A DNA stretch of 64,000 nucleotides from Actinomyces massiliensis 4401292 (lineage in GTDB: Bacteria; Actinomycetota; Actinomycetes; Actinomycetales; Actinomycetaceae), in NCBI RefSeq assembly GCF_000269805.1, contig NZ_JH711481.1:1438634-1502633 (forward strand), given 5' to 3'. Numbering within the stretch: the stretch's first letter is position 1; each line of letters opens with the position of its first letter. Position numbers and translations under genes: made by a program. Below are positions 25,281-34,565 of the stretch, in pieces. The notes under the pieces were generated by a model. That model ran no database searches and was not told where the DNA came from. It was given only the letters and a program-made list of their open reading frames with translations.

Positions 25281-28200
25281 ATGAGCAGGCGAACCAGGCG
25301 AACCAGGCGAACAGAGTCAGCGGAATCATCAGCATCAGTGGAATCTCGCACCGCATCCGACGGCGGCCCAGCCAGCCCAACCAGCCCAACCAGCCCAGCC
25401 AGCTCAGGCGGCTCGAACGGCTCGGAGATCTCGGACAGCAAGGCCTCCAGGCAGAGGCGCTCCCGTGAGGGGCAGGCGGCCATCAAGCGACTCGGCGCGC
25501 CCGTGCGCACCCGGTTGCGGATAGGGCAGGTCCTGGTCCTGCTCTCGGGCATCCTCGCCGTCGCGCCCTACCTCGCCCTGGTCCGGCTCGGAGACATCCT
25601 CCTGGACGCCTACAACGCCGGCGCCGCCCCCGACCCGCAGCGCGTGCGCACCGTCGTCATGATGCTCATCAGCGCCTACTCCACGCGCCTGCTCCTGTAC
25701 ATGGTGGCCCTGATCATCACCCATATGGCCGACCTCTCCCTGCGGGACCAGATGCGCCGCGACATCGTCCAGCGCATCTCCCGCGCCCCGCTGGCCTGGT
25801 TCACCGCGTCCACCTCCGGGCGGATCCGCAAGGCCGTCCAGGACGACACCACCACCGTCCACACCGTCATCGCCCACGGCCCCGTCGAGCAGCTCAATGC
25901 CATCGTCACCCCGCTGGCGCTCGTCGCCTGCGCCTTCTGGACCGACTGGCGCCTGGCCCTGCTGGCGCTGTCAACCCTCCTGCTGTACGTACTGACCTAC
26001 TCCTTCTCCATGCGCGGCATGAATGAGAAGACCGTCGAGATGGACCGCAAGCTGGCCGCCGTCTCCTCCACCATGGTCGAGTTCGTCTCCGGCATCGGCG
26101 TGGTCAAGGCGTTCGGGCGCGTCGGGCGCGCCCATGCCGCCTACCTCAACGCGGCCGACGACTTCTCCGCCTTCTACCGGGCCTGGGCGATGCCGTTGGT
26201 GACCATGACCTGCCTGTCCTTCACGTGGGTCTCGGTCCCCGTTCTGCTCCTGGTCAACCTGGGCGGTGGGGCGCTGCTCATCAGTGCCGGGCTCGTCACC
26301 CTGCCCGAGGTCCTGGCCACCACCCTCATCGCCCTGGTGCTGCCCGGCGCCCTCCTGACCGTCGCGTCGATCTCCTGGTCCTACCAGATGGCCGGCGCCG
26401 CCGCTCTGCGACTGTGCGAGGTCATCGACACCCCCGTCCTGCCCACGGCCGAGGAGTCCCGGCGGCCCGAGCGGGCGCGCGTCGAGATCGACCGCGTCTC
26501 CTTCTCCTACGGGGACACTCTCGCCGTTGACGAGGCCTCGCTCACCCTGGAGCCCGGCACCGTCACCGCTCTGCTCGGCCCCTCGGGCTCGGGCAAGTCG
26601 ACGCTGGCCACCCTCATCGCCCGCTTCGCCGACCCCGACTCCGGCGCCGTGCGCGTCGGCGGGGTGGATCTGCGCGACATGGATGAGGAGACGCTCTACT
26701 CCACGGTCTCCTTCGTCCTCCAGGACGCCCAGCTCCTGGGCGCGACGGTGCGCGAGAACATCGCGCTGGGACGCCCCGACGCCGACCTGGAGCAGGTGCG
26801 CGACGCCGCCCGGGTCGCCCATGTCGATGAGGAGATCATGGCCCTTCCCGATGGTTACGACACCGTCCTTGGGAGGGATACGGCCCTGTCCGGCGGCCAG
26901 GAGCAGCGCATCGCCATCGCCAGGGCCGTGCTGCTGGACACCCCCGTTCTGCTGCTCGACGAGGCCACCGCCATGGCCGATCCCGAGTCCGAGGCCGAGA
27001 TCCAGGAGGCGCTGAGCGCCCTCGTCGCGGGGCGCACGGTTCTGGTCATCGCCCATCGCCCGGCCGCCGTGCGCGGCGCCCACCGCATCGCCGTCATGGA
27101 GCGCGGGCGCGTGGTCGCCGCGGGCAGTCACGAGGAGCTGCTGGACGAGCCCCACTACCGCGCCCTGCTGCGTCAGTCCGGTGCACTGGACGACGACGCC
27201 CCCGGAGGTGGGGCGGACACCGCTCGCGAAGCCGACGTGTTGAGATCCTCGGCGCCGCGCCCGGTCGGTGCCGATGCCTCCGAGGGCGCCAGGCCCCGGG
27301 CCTCCCGTCCGGCCTCCGCGTCCACGGGCCCCGGCGGGGCCTCGAGCTCCCTGCTGTCCCGATTCCGCCGGCTCATGGCCGAGGCCTCGTGGCAGCAGAC
27401 GCGGGCCGGCCTCATCCTGGGCGGAATCAATGGCGTCGTGTCGGGCCTCGCACTCCTGGCGCTGCTGCCCGCCTCGGTCGCCCTGGCCACCGGCGAGCCC
27501 CATTGGGGACTGTCCTTCGGCGGCTGGCTGGCGGTTCTGGGCGCCTGCGCCGTTGGCGCTGCCGTCACCGAGTTCCAGGGCCAGCGCAAAAGCATGTCCG
27601 GAGCACTCGGTTTCATGCACGACGTTCATTATGCGGTCGGCGACCAGATAGCGCGGCTGCCCCTGCGCTGGTTCACGGCCGAGACCGCCGGCACCATGTC
27701 GAGGGCCGTCAGCCAGGAGATGGTGTCTCTGGGGGAGTCCGCCGCCCACTTCATGTACACGCTCACCTTCACGATCGCCGGCTGCGTCGTCGTCGGTATC
27801 GGATCGTGGGCCTGGGACTGGCGCCTGGGTCTGCTGCTCACGCTCGCCGCTCCGCTGTTCGCCGGGCTCATCCGCGGCGCGCGCCGTCTGCTGGACCACG
27901 GCAAATCGATCTCCGAGCTCGCCGAGCGCGAGCTCGCCATCCGCGTGGTTGAGATCGCCCGCTGCCAGGGCGCTCTGCGCTCGTGCCGGGCCACCACGCG
28001 CTACGGCCGTCTCAAGGCCGCCTTCGACAATGGGGCCCGAGCCTCCAGGCGCAGCCTGTGGTGGGAGACCGCGGGCAATGTCGTCAACGGTGCACTGGCG
28101 CAGATCATCATCATCGCCATGATCGTCCTGACGGCGATGCTCGCTGTGGGCGGCTCCATGGCGCCGCTCGCCGCGGTGGCCACCATCGGCATGTGCCTGC

Positions 28201-29087
28201 GCTTCACCACCATGCTCGACGACATCGGCGCCTCGGTGATGGCCATGGAGGAGCGCCGCCAGATGATGAACCATCTCGATGCGGTCATGGACGCCGAGCT
28301 CATGGCCGAGCCCGAGACGCCCGCCGCACTGCCCGCTCCCGGTGCCGTTCAGTTCGACGACGTCGCCTTCGGCTATCGGGCCAGCGAGCCCGTGCTGAAC
28401 GGGGTCTCGCTGAGCGTGCCCGCCCACGGCATGTGCGCGATCGTGGGTCCCTCCGGCAGTGGCAAGACGACGATCGCCAGGCTCATCGCCCGCTTCTGGG
28501 ACGCCGACTCCGGGACTGTGCGCGTGGGCGGCACCGATGTGCGCGATATGCCGACGGCGCAGCTCATGGAGCAGCTGTCCATGGTCTTCCAGGACGTCTA
28601 TCTCTTCGACGACACCCTGGCCGCCAATGTCCGCGTCGGCGATCCGAGCGCCACTGAGGAGCAGGTGCGCCGGGCGGCCGATCTGGCCGGTGTCACCGAG
28701 GTCGTCGATCGGCTGCCGCACGGCTGGGATACCCGGGTGGGGGAGGGCGGTCGGGCTCTGTCCGGCGGGGAGCGCCAGCGCGTCTCCATCGCCCGGGCGC
28801 TGCTCAAGCGCGCGCCGATCGTGCTGCTCGACGAGGCCACCAGCGCATTGGATGCGGAGAATGAGGCCAATATCGTCGCCGCCATGGAGGAGCTGCGGCG
28901 CACCTCGACGCTCATCGTCATCGCCCACAAGCTCGAGACGATCGCCGCGGCGGATCAGGTGGTCGTTCTCGGCGACGACGGACGGGTGGCTCAGCGCGGT
29001 CGGCACGAGGAGCTCGTCAATGTGCCCGGCCCCTACCGGGAGTTCTGGGAGCAGCGCTCCCGGGCCCATGGTTGGGCGCTTGTGTAA
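25281..29087 (+). CDS. Fused two-half ABC transporter, IrtA/IrtB-like (probable siderophore or metal uptake)
   Basis: A 1268-residue protein with two complete half-transporters in tandem (membrane domain, ATPase, membrane domain, ATPase). NBD1 has Walker A GPSGSGKST, signature LSGGQEQR and Walker B LLLDEATAMADPESE. NBD2 has GPSGSGKTT, LSGGERQR and LLDEATSALDAENE. The ADPESE D-loop of the first half is a feature I associate with the IrtA/YbtP side of mycobacterial and enterobacterial siderophore importers, where the halves are separate proteins. A low-complexity linker of about 60 residues joins the halves (nucleotides 27190-27350). The first 60 residues are Ser/Arg/Thr-rich and encoded by 9-base repeats. 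The ATG at 25281 is the likeliest start but lacks a clear Shine-Dalgarno; a start further downstream is possible. Confidence 0.85.
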   Translation: MSRRTRRTRRTESAESSASVESRTASDGGPASPTSPTSPASSGGSNGSEISDSKASRQRRSREGQAAIKRLGAPVRTRLRIGQVLVLLSGILAVAPYLALVRLGDILLDAYNAGAAPDPQRVRTVVMMLISAYSTRLLLYMVALIITHMADLSLRDQMRRDIVQRISRAPLAWFTASTSGRIRKAVQDDTTTVHTVIAHGPVEQLNAIVTPLALVACAFWTDWRLALLALSTLLLYVLTYSFSMRGMNEKTVEMDRKLAAVSSTMVEFVSGIGVVKAFGRVGRAHAAYLNAADDFSAFYRAWAMPLVTMTCLSFTWVSVPVLLLVNLGGGALLISAGLVTLPEVLATTLIALVLPGALLTVASISWSYQMAGAAALRLCEVIDTPVLPTAEESRRPERARVEIDRVSFSYGDTLAVDEASLTLEPGTVTALLGPSGSGKSTLATLIARFADPDSGAVRVGGVDLRDMDEETLYSTVSFVLQDAQLLGATVRENIALGRPDADLEQVRDAARVAHVDEEIMALPDGYDTVLGRDTALSGGQEQRIAIARAVLLDTPVLLLDEATAMADPESEAEIQEALSALVAGRTVLVIAHRPAAVRGAHRIAVMERGRVVAAGSHEELLDEPHYRALLRQSGALDDDAPGGGADTAREADVLRSSAPRPVGADASEGARPRASRPASASTGPGGASSSLLSRFRRLMAEASWQQTRAGLILGGINGVVSGLALLALLPASVALATGEPHWGLSFGGWLAVLGACAVGAAVTEFQGQRKSMSGALGFMHDVHYAVGDQIARLPLRWFTAETAGTMSRAVSQEMVSLGESAAHFMYTLTFTIAGCVVVGIGSWAWDWRLGLLLTLAAPLFAGLIRGARRLLDHGKSISELAERELAIRVVEIARCQGALRSCRATTRYGRLKAAFDNGARASRRSLWWETAGNVVNGALAQIIIIAMIVLTAMLAVGGSMAPLAAVATIGMCLRFTTMLDDIGASVMAMEERRQMMNHLDAVMDAELMAEPETPAALPAPGAVQFDDVAFGYRASEPVLNGVSLSVPAHGMCAIVGPSGSGKTTIARLIARFWDADSGTVRVGGTDVRDMPTAQLMEQLSMVFQDVYLFDDTLAANVRVGDPSATEEQVRRAADLAGVTEVVDRLPHGWDTRVGEGGRALSGGERQRVSIARALLKRAPIVLLDEATSALDAENEANIVAAMEELRRTSTLIVIAHKLETIAAADQVVVLGDDGRVAQRGRHEELVNVPGPYREFWEQRSRAHGWALV
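25288..25410 (+). repeat. 9-bp tandem repeats in the N-terminal coding region of the ABC gene
   Basis: Three copies of AGGCGAACM near 25288-25313 and four of a CCCARCCAG-type 9-mer near 25370-25405 encode RRT and SPT/SPA tripeptide repeats. Because the unit is a multiple of three, length change would alter the protein without shifting frame. Confidence 0.75.
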
Positions 29088-29107
29088 GACGGCCGCGCCC
29101 CTTTCGT

Positions 29108-29217
29108 CGAGATCGGTCCGGTTCCGCGTCGAGATCGGTCGAAACTCGCGTCGAGATCGGTCCGGTTCCGCGTCGAGATCGGTCGAAACTCGCGTCGAGT
29201 TCGGTCCGGAGCGGCAG
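29108..29217 (+). repeat. 22-bp phased array B, 3' of the ABC transporter
   Basis: Five units start at 29108, 29130, 29152, 29174 and 29196. Units 1 and 3 are identical, and units 2 and 4 are identical, giving an alternating A-B-A-B pattern. All begin CGAGATCGGTC, except that the fifth has CGAGTTCGGTC. The array begins 20 bases after the stop, in the sense orientation. Confidence 0.92.
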
Positions 29218-29532
29218 CCGAGTGCCTGCCGGGCGCCGCTGTCATGAGAGAAGGCGGCGCTCCTGCGCGGCTCCTGCGCGCTTTTGGTGCTGGGCCCGCT
29301 TCGCCTGCGCTGAGGAACCTCGAGATCACGCGATCCGCGTCAGGTGCGACCATGGTGATCACGTCAGAAGTGCGTGGGAACCAACTCTTCTCGACCGAGG
29401 ACGGGACGTGGCGAGGGCCTTTCGAGGCCTCAGCAAGCTCCATGGGTCCGGTGCCGGCTGGCGTCCCGGGCCGTTGTCTTGGTCGTCGGCCAAGGCCGAC
29501 GGCAGCTGGTGACGTGAACGTGCTTTTCCAAC

Positions 29533-29614
29533 ACGGACGTACCTTTCTCCCACTCTTCTGAAGGTAAAGCTCAGAGAAATGGGAGAAAGGTACGTCCGTA
29601 TGACAAAGGTACGT
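29533..29614. repeat. 20-bp perfect inverted repeat plus a third half-copy
   Basis: The sequence 29533-29552 is the exact reverse complement of 29580-29599. The 27-base spacer contains a second short TCTGA/TCAGA stem. AAAGGTACGT from the right arm is repeated directly at 29605-29614. The whole element lies about 200 bases before tsaD. Confidence 0.85.
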
Positions 29615-29798
29615 TGATGTTCCGTCTCGCCTGGGAGCCGTGGGCCCGGGCGGGTATCCCCGAACAAGTCTCGGTACGGAGGCCGGCCGATCTCGGTGGA
29701 ACGTTGAAGGGAACTGGCGGAGACGGTCGGATGCCGGGCGACCGGGCGCCCGTCCGGGACTCCTGCGCTGTCTCGATCCTTCCCTGCGGTAGGCGCGC

Positions 29799-29804
29799 TA
29801 GGCT
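29799..29804 (+). promoter_or_regulatory. -10 box upstream of tsaD
   Basis: TAGGCT lies eight bases before the tsaD GTG, with no Shine-Dalgarno between them, suggesting a leaderless or near-leaderless mRNA. Confidence 0.45.
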
Positions 29805-29812
29805 GGACGCTC

Positions 29813-30859
<1,047 letters not shown>

Positions 30860-30877
30860 CGCCTTCCGCCCCTTCGC

Positions 30878-30943
30878 CGAGATCGGTCGTACTCCGCGTC
30901 GAAATCGGTCCGCTTCCGCGTCGAGATCGGTTGATGCGGTTGC
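30878..30943 (+). repeat. 22-bp phased array C, 3' of tsaD
   Basis: Three units start at 30878, 30900 and 30922 (cores CGAGATCGGTC, CGAAATCGGTC and CGAGATCGGTT). The array begins 18 bases after the tsaD stop in sense orientation. Confidence 0.88.
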
Positions 30944-30977
30944 TGTCGACCGGTGCGCGTGGCTCTCTGTCTGCCGG

Positions 30978-31122
30978 TCAGGCGAGTGCGCGCTCAAGTA
31001 CCTCCCGTATGAGCTGGCTTCGCGTCCTGCCGCGAGCCCTCGCCTCGCTCCGCCGCTTCTCCGAGGCGCTCGATATCCTCGTCTGTGAGGTGTGCGCCGC
31101 TCTTCGTCCTATAGGCGCTCAT
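30978..31122 (-). pseudogene. Frameshifted BrnA/ribbon-helix-helix antitoxin
   Basis: From ATG 31122 the frame reads MSAYRTKSGAHLTDEDIERL, a start typical of short ribbon-helix-helix antitoxins, then continues to a stop without homology. Shifting by one base at the CCC run 31037-31039 (GGG on the coding strand) gives GRTRSQLIREVLERALA and a stop at 30978-30980, a proper ribbon-helix-helix C-terminus. Removing one G would restore a protein of 47 residues. The start overlaps the toxin stop (ATGA), matching the toxin-first order of BrnTA systems. It is either a genuine frameshift mutation or a sequencing error in a homopolymer. Confidence 0.75.
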
Positions 31123-31364
31123 CTGTTCTCCTTCCCGATACAGAGTTCGTCGGCCATCTTCGTTGTCAGTCGCATCGCGTGGAAGATTAGGAGGCGGCTG
31201 TCCTCGAGCTCCACGCCCACCATCTCGATCATCCGTCCGCGCGGGTCCGCACCCGCGGCTGCGTAGTAGTCGGGGGATTGCATACAGGGGTGTGACTCGT
31301 AGTGAATAGAGCCCTGGAATTCTGAAGAAATACCGTTGCGCGGTAGATGATTCGCTCCTCCCAT
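31119..31364 (-). CDS. BrnT-like toxin, probably N-terminally truncated
   Basis: This 81-residue frame carries PDYYAAAGADPRGRMIEMVG and LLIFHAMRLTTKMADEL. These resemble the C-terminal half of small RelE-fold BrnT-like toxins that pair with RTKSG...LTDEDIERL antitoxins. The expected first beta-strand and helix are missing: the frame begins ANHLPRNGIS and can be extended upstream only to a TAG with no better match. It is coupled to the damaged antitoxin. The pair is therefore likely an inactivated module, although the toxin may be expressed. Confidence 0.6.
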   Translation of the reverse strand: MGGANHLPRNGISSEFQGSIHYESHPCMQSPDYYAAAGADPRGRMIEMVGVELEDSRLLIFHAMRLTTKMADELCIGKENR

Positions 31365-31881
31365 GTGCGCTGACCCCCATTGGTGCGTATGGGAGTTGAT
31401 GAGCTATTTGCGACGAATATTGAGGAAATTCAGGAACATGACTAGAAAAGGCTTTCCGTCAATGAGGGAGCCTTACTCCCAGGCGCAATCTTCGCGTGTA
31501 GCCGTCCTGATCGGAAGAGCGGACGAGGCCAACGGGCATGGAAGTAAACGGGCATGGAAGTAGCGGAATCGGCGGGACTGGCGGAACCGTTCTTGAGAGG
31601 CATCGCGTGCAGTTGCCCGATTGATGTGATGTTCCGATTTCCGGCCGGGTGGGGTCAGAGACGGCGTACCCCAGCCAGGACCGATCTCGGTGCGGAAGTG
31701 AACCGATTTCGAGGCGGAGTTCGACCGATCTCGGTGCGGAACTGGACCGATTTCGGTGCGGAAGTGAACCGATCTCGGCGAATCGGGCCGGCCTGACGCT
31801 TTGTTCGCGCGCTCGACGACGCCGGGCCCTCGCATGAACCGCACGGCCCGCATGACCCGCACGGCCCGTATGAGCAGGGCG
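31365..31881. other. Intergenic region upstream of the toxin gene
   Basis: No complete gene is seen. A short plus-strand frame (31389-31445, 18 residues ending in IEEIQEHD) looks like the tail of a lost gene, but this cannot be confirmed. The segment 31380-31560 is less G+C-rich than its neighbours. The 22-bp array D occupies 31668-31777. Confidence 0.5.
31668..31777 (-). repeat. 22-bp phased array D, 3' of the GCS2-type ligase
   Basis: On the minus strand five units begin at 31777, 31755, 31733, 31711 and 31689. The core alternates CGAGATCGGT and CGAAATCGGT and is followed after a variable segment by CTCCGC or TTCCGC. The array is in the sense direction of the minus-strand ligase gene, about 104 bases after its stop. 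Confidence 0.92.
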
Positions 31882-33066
31882 TCAGCCCGAGGCCACCAGC
31901 GACGCCACCTCATCGGGCCGCAGCGGGCGACCCGCCCGCACCTCGGCCAGCAGGAGCCGCACTGCCGCCTCGTTGCCGCCCCCGGAGCGCACGGCCGCCA
32001 GCTGGCGCTGGTAGGAGGCCCCCGCCTCCAGGGTGGCCCGTACTCCCTCCAGCTCGGCCTCGCATCCCAGGTCTGCCGCCACGGGCGCCAGCTCGGTCAC
32101 CATCCGCTCCACCGTGTCGGTCACCAGCTCCTCGTTGCCGAGGGAGTCGGTGATGAGGATGGCGTCCATGCCGTAGCGGGCCGAGCGCCATTTGTTCTCA
32201 TCGACGTACCACGCCGGCATGGCGTCCAGTTCCTCGCCGCGATCCAGGGCCCGCGAGAAGCTCTCCACCAGGCACTGGGTCAGCGCCGCGATGCCGGCCA
32301 GTTCGGTGAGATTGGTGGCGGCGTCGCAGGCCCGCACCTCGATCGTGCCCAGGCGCGGCGAGGGCCGCACGTCCCAGCGGACCTCGGTGAAGTCCTCGAT
32401 GACCCCGGTGTGGATCATGTCCCCGGCGTAGGCCTCGAGTTCGTCCCAGGTCTCCAACTGGTGCGGCGCTCCCGCCGTGGGCAGCTGCTGGAACATCATC
32501 GCCCGGTTGTCGGCGTAACCGGTGTCCAGGCCCGCCCAGAACGGCGAGGATGCGCTCAGGCACTGCAGGTGGGCCGTGCGGGTCAGCAGCGCCCGCAGGA
32601 TCGGCAGCGCCTTGGCCCGGTCCTCCAGGCCGACGTGCACGTGGGTGCCGAAGATGAGCATCTGATGCCCCCACAGGCGCGTGCGGTCCACCAGCCGCGC
32701 GTAGCGCTCGGTGTCCGTCACCTTCTGCACCAGGGGGTCGGCGAAGGGGTGGGTGCCGGCGCTGGACAGATCCACGCGCAGAGGCTCGGTCACCGGCAGG
32801 AGCCGGTCGAAGGCCAGCGCTATGTCCTCCAGGCATTCAGCCACGGTGCGCCGCGCTCCCGATACCAGCTCGACGGTGTTGAGCATCATCTCGCCGTGGA
32901 TGTGCGGGTCGGGCCGCACTGCTCGGAGGATCTCGGCCGCGCACTGGCGCAGGTCGAGGCTGTCGCGGTCGATCAGCTGGAGCTCCCACTCCACTCCGAG
33001 TGTGGAGCGCTCGGAATGGGCGAAGGGCAGGGGCTGACGATGGACGAGGCGTGCAGACGGGCTCAC
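31882..33066 (-). CDS. Carboxylate-amine ligase (glutamate-cysteine ligase type 2, YbdK-like)
   Basis: A 394-residue GCS2-family enzyme that joins a carboxylate to an amine using ATP, typically glutamate with cysteine or a related amino acid. The family motif TLGVEWELQLID lies at about residues 22-33. IHGEMMLNTVELVS, FGTHVHVGLED, HPFADPL and GTIEVRACDAATN follow in order. The start is GTG 33066 with GGAG nearby. In actinobacteria YbdK-like proteins are not clearly tied to glutathione, so the exact substrate is uncertain. Confidence 0.92.
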   Translation of the reverse strand: MSPSARLVHRQPLPFAHSERSTLGVEWELQLIDRDSLDLRQCAAEILRAVRPDPHIHGEMMLNTVELVSGARRTVAECLEDIALAFDRLLPVTEPLRVDLSSAGTHPFADPLVQKVTDTERYARLVDRTRLWGHQMLIFGTHVHVGLEDRAKALPILRALLTRTAHLQCLSASSPFWAGLDTGYADNRAMMFQQLPTAGAPHQLETWDELEAYAGDMIHTGVIEDFTEVRWDVRPSPRLGTIEVRACDAATNLTELAGIAALTQCLVESFSRALDRGEELDAMPAWYVDENKWRSARYGMDAILITDSLGNEELVTDTVERMVTELAPVAADLGCEAELEGVRATLEAGASYQRQLAAVRSGGGNEAAVRLLLAEVRAGRPLRPDEVASLVASG

Positions 33067-33132
33067 GGCGGCTCCTCAATGGTTCAGGGGTGGCCGGGAC
33101 TGTGATCGGACGCTTGACGCGACGGGCGGGCC

Positions 33133-34449
33133 TTAGGATACGGGGACGTCGGGCTCGGTGCTCAGGGGGGCCGCCTGACAGGGCTCCGCGACGACGACCA
33201 CGCCGCGCGCGCGCTCCCCGTGCTCCCCGGGAGAACCGATCCGGGTCATGATCCAGGTCTCGTGGGCCTCGCCGCTCGGGCGGACGGCCGAGCGCACGAT
33301 CTCGGGCGCAACCGGTACGCCGCGCTTGTGGATATCCAGACGGCCGATGTCGCGTTCACGGACACGAGCCTTGAGAGACTTCAGGCTCAGCGGCAGTACC
33401 TCGCTCACCCGCCACGAGCGCACGAACGGGGCCAGGTCGGAGTCGGGGAGCTGATCGCCGCTGAGGTAGGCGATGCGCTCGCCCACCGGTGTCGCCTCGA
33501 GCCGCTCGGCGAGGTGCGCCACGAGTCCCGCGCGGATCACCGCGCCGTCCGGCTCGTGGATGTAGGCGCCCAGGTCCTCGACGCCGGTCAGCGGCGCGAG
33601 TTGGACGGGCGGCATCGAGGGGTCGTGGCAGTCGGGGTCGCGCAGCGTGCGCGCGATCGGGTGGGCTCCGGGGACGTGCGGGCCGTCCCCGGTCGGCAGG
33701 ATGAGAGCCGAGCGCCCGGGGCCCTCGACGGCGAGCGGACCGCACCAGATGCCGGCTTCGACGACGTCGCCGCCCACACTGACCCACTGCACGTGGGCGT
33801 CGGCGGGGAGCGCCGCGTGGTCGATGCCCGGCGCGACCTTGATGCCGAGCGCCTCCACGTCGTCGCGCAATGCCAGGATCCGGCCGAGCGCCGGCGACCA
33901 CTGCTCGGGATCGGCGATACGACGGCCGTCGGCCCGGCGCGCCGGGTCGGCGAAGACGGCGTCGATGCCGCGGGCCGCCAGGTCGAGCTCAAGCGCATCG
34001 GCGCACAGCACCTCGACATCGGGGAAGGCCATGAAATTGACTGTCGCCAGTGCCGCCGTCGCCTCGTCGCGCTCGACGGCGAGCACGGGGAGGCCGAGCC
34101 CCGCCAGGGCCAGTGCGTCCCCGCCGATGCCGCAGCCCAGGTCGGCCACGCGCCGGGCGCCGGCGCGGGCGTAGCGGGCGGCATGGTGGGCCGATACGGT
34201 CAGGCGCGTGGCCTGCTCCAGCCCGTCGGGCGTGAAGAGCATCTGGGAGGCGAATGGCCCGAATTTGGCCTCCGCCCGGGATCGCAGTCGCTGCTGGGTC
34301 AGAGCGGCCGACACGAGCTCGGGCGCATGCCCCTGGTCGCGCAGGGACTGGCCCACCGACAGCGCCGCGGATTCGTCGTAGGGCGGAAGCTCGGCGAGCA
34401 GGGCCCAGCCCTCGGGCGTGAGCAGGGGGGCGAGGTGCGAGGCGTCCAT
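33133..34449 (-). CDS. Class I SAM-dependent methyltransferase with THUMP-like domain
   Basis: A 438-residue protein with an N-terminal helical segment, a Rossmann methyltransferase core, and a C-terminal THUMP-like region ending in SLKSLKARVRERDIGRLDIHKRG. Motif I is VADLGCGIGGDALALA, and the acidic loop ends VLAVERDE. FADPARRADGRR contains the DPARR motif typical of this uncharacterised actinobacterial group. RNA is the probable substrate because of the THUMP-like part, but this is inference. A CATGAT box six bases before the ATG suggests a leaderless mRNA. Confidence 0.88.
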   Translation of the reverse strand: MDASHLAPLLTPEGWALLAELPPYDESAALSVGQSLRDQGHAPELVSAALTQQRLRSRAEAKFGPFASQMLFTPDGLEQATRLTVSAHHAARYARAGARRVADLGCGIGGDALALAGLGLPVLAVERDEATAALATVNFMAFPDVEVLCADALELDLAARGIDAVFADPARRADGRRIADPEQWSPALGRILALRDDVEALGIKVAPGIDHAALPADAHVQWVSVGGDVVEAGIWCGPLAVEGPGRSALILPTGDGPHVPGAHPIARTLRDPDCHDPSMPPVQLAPLTGVEDLGAYIHEPDGAVIRAGLVAHLAERLEATPVGERIAYLSGDQLPDSDLAPFVRSWRVSEVLPLSLKSLKARVRERDIGRLDIHKRGVPVAPEIVRSAVRPSGEAHETWIMTRIGSPGEHGERARGVVVVAEPCQAAPLSTEPDVPVS

Positions 34450-34565
34450 CGGGCGATCATGGCACGCATCGGGGCGGCGCGGAGCGACGAATCGCCTGAG
34501 AGCGGCTACGGTTGTGATGCGCCCGGCCGTCGAGACCGGGGCGGCGGAAGGGAAAGGGGCTCCTC

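Larger units (their letters stand above)
29088..29812. other. 725-base intergenic region between the ABC transporter and tsaD
   Basis: No gene is recognisable. The region holds the 22-bp array B (29108-29217), about 300 bases of unremarkable sequence, a large 20-bp-arm inverted repeat with an extra half-copy (29533-29614), and the tsaD promoter. Short open frames here have no recognisable domain. Confidence 0.6.

Noticed and set aside
25971-29069. Minus-strand open frame of about 1030 codons opposite the fused ABC gene
   Set aside because: The ABC motifs on the plus strand are certain, and the antisense protein has no domain.
29244-29561. 105-codon plus-strand frame between the ABC gene and tsaD
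   Set aside because: No recognisable domain, no ribosome-binding site, and it runs into the inverted repeat.
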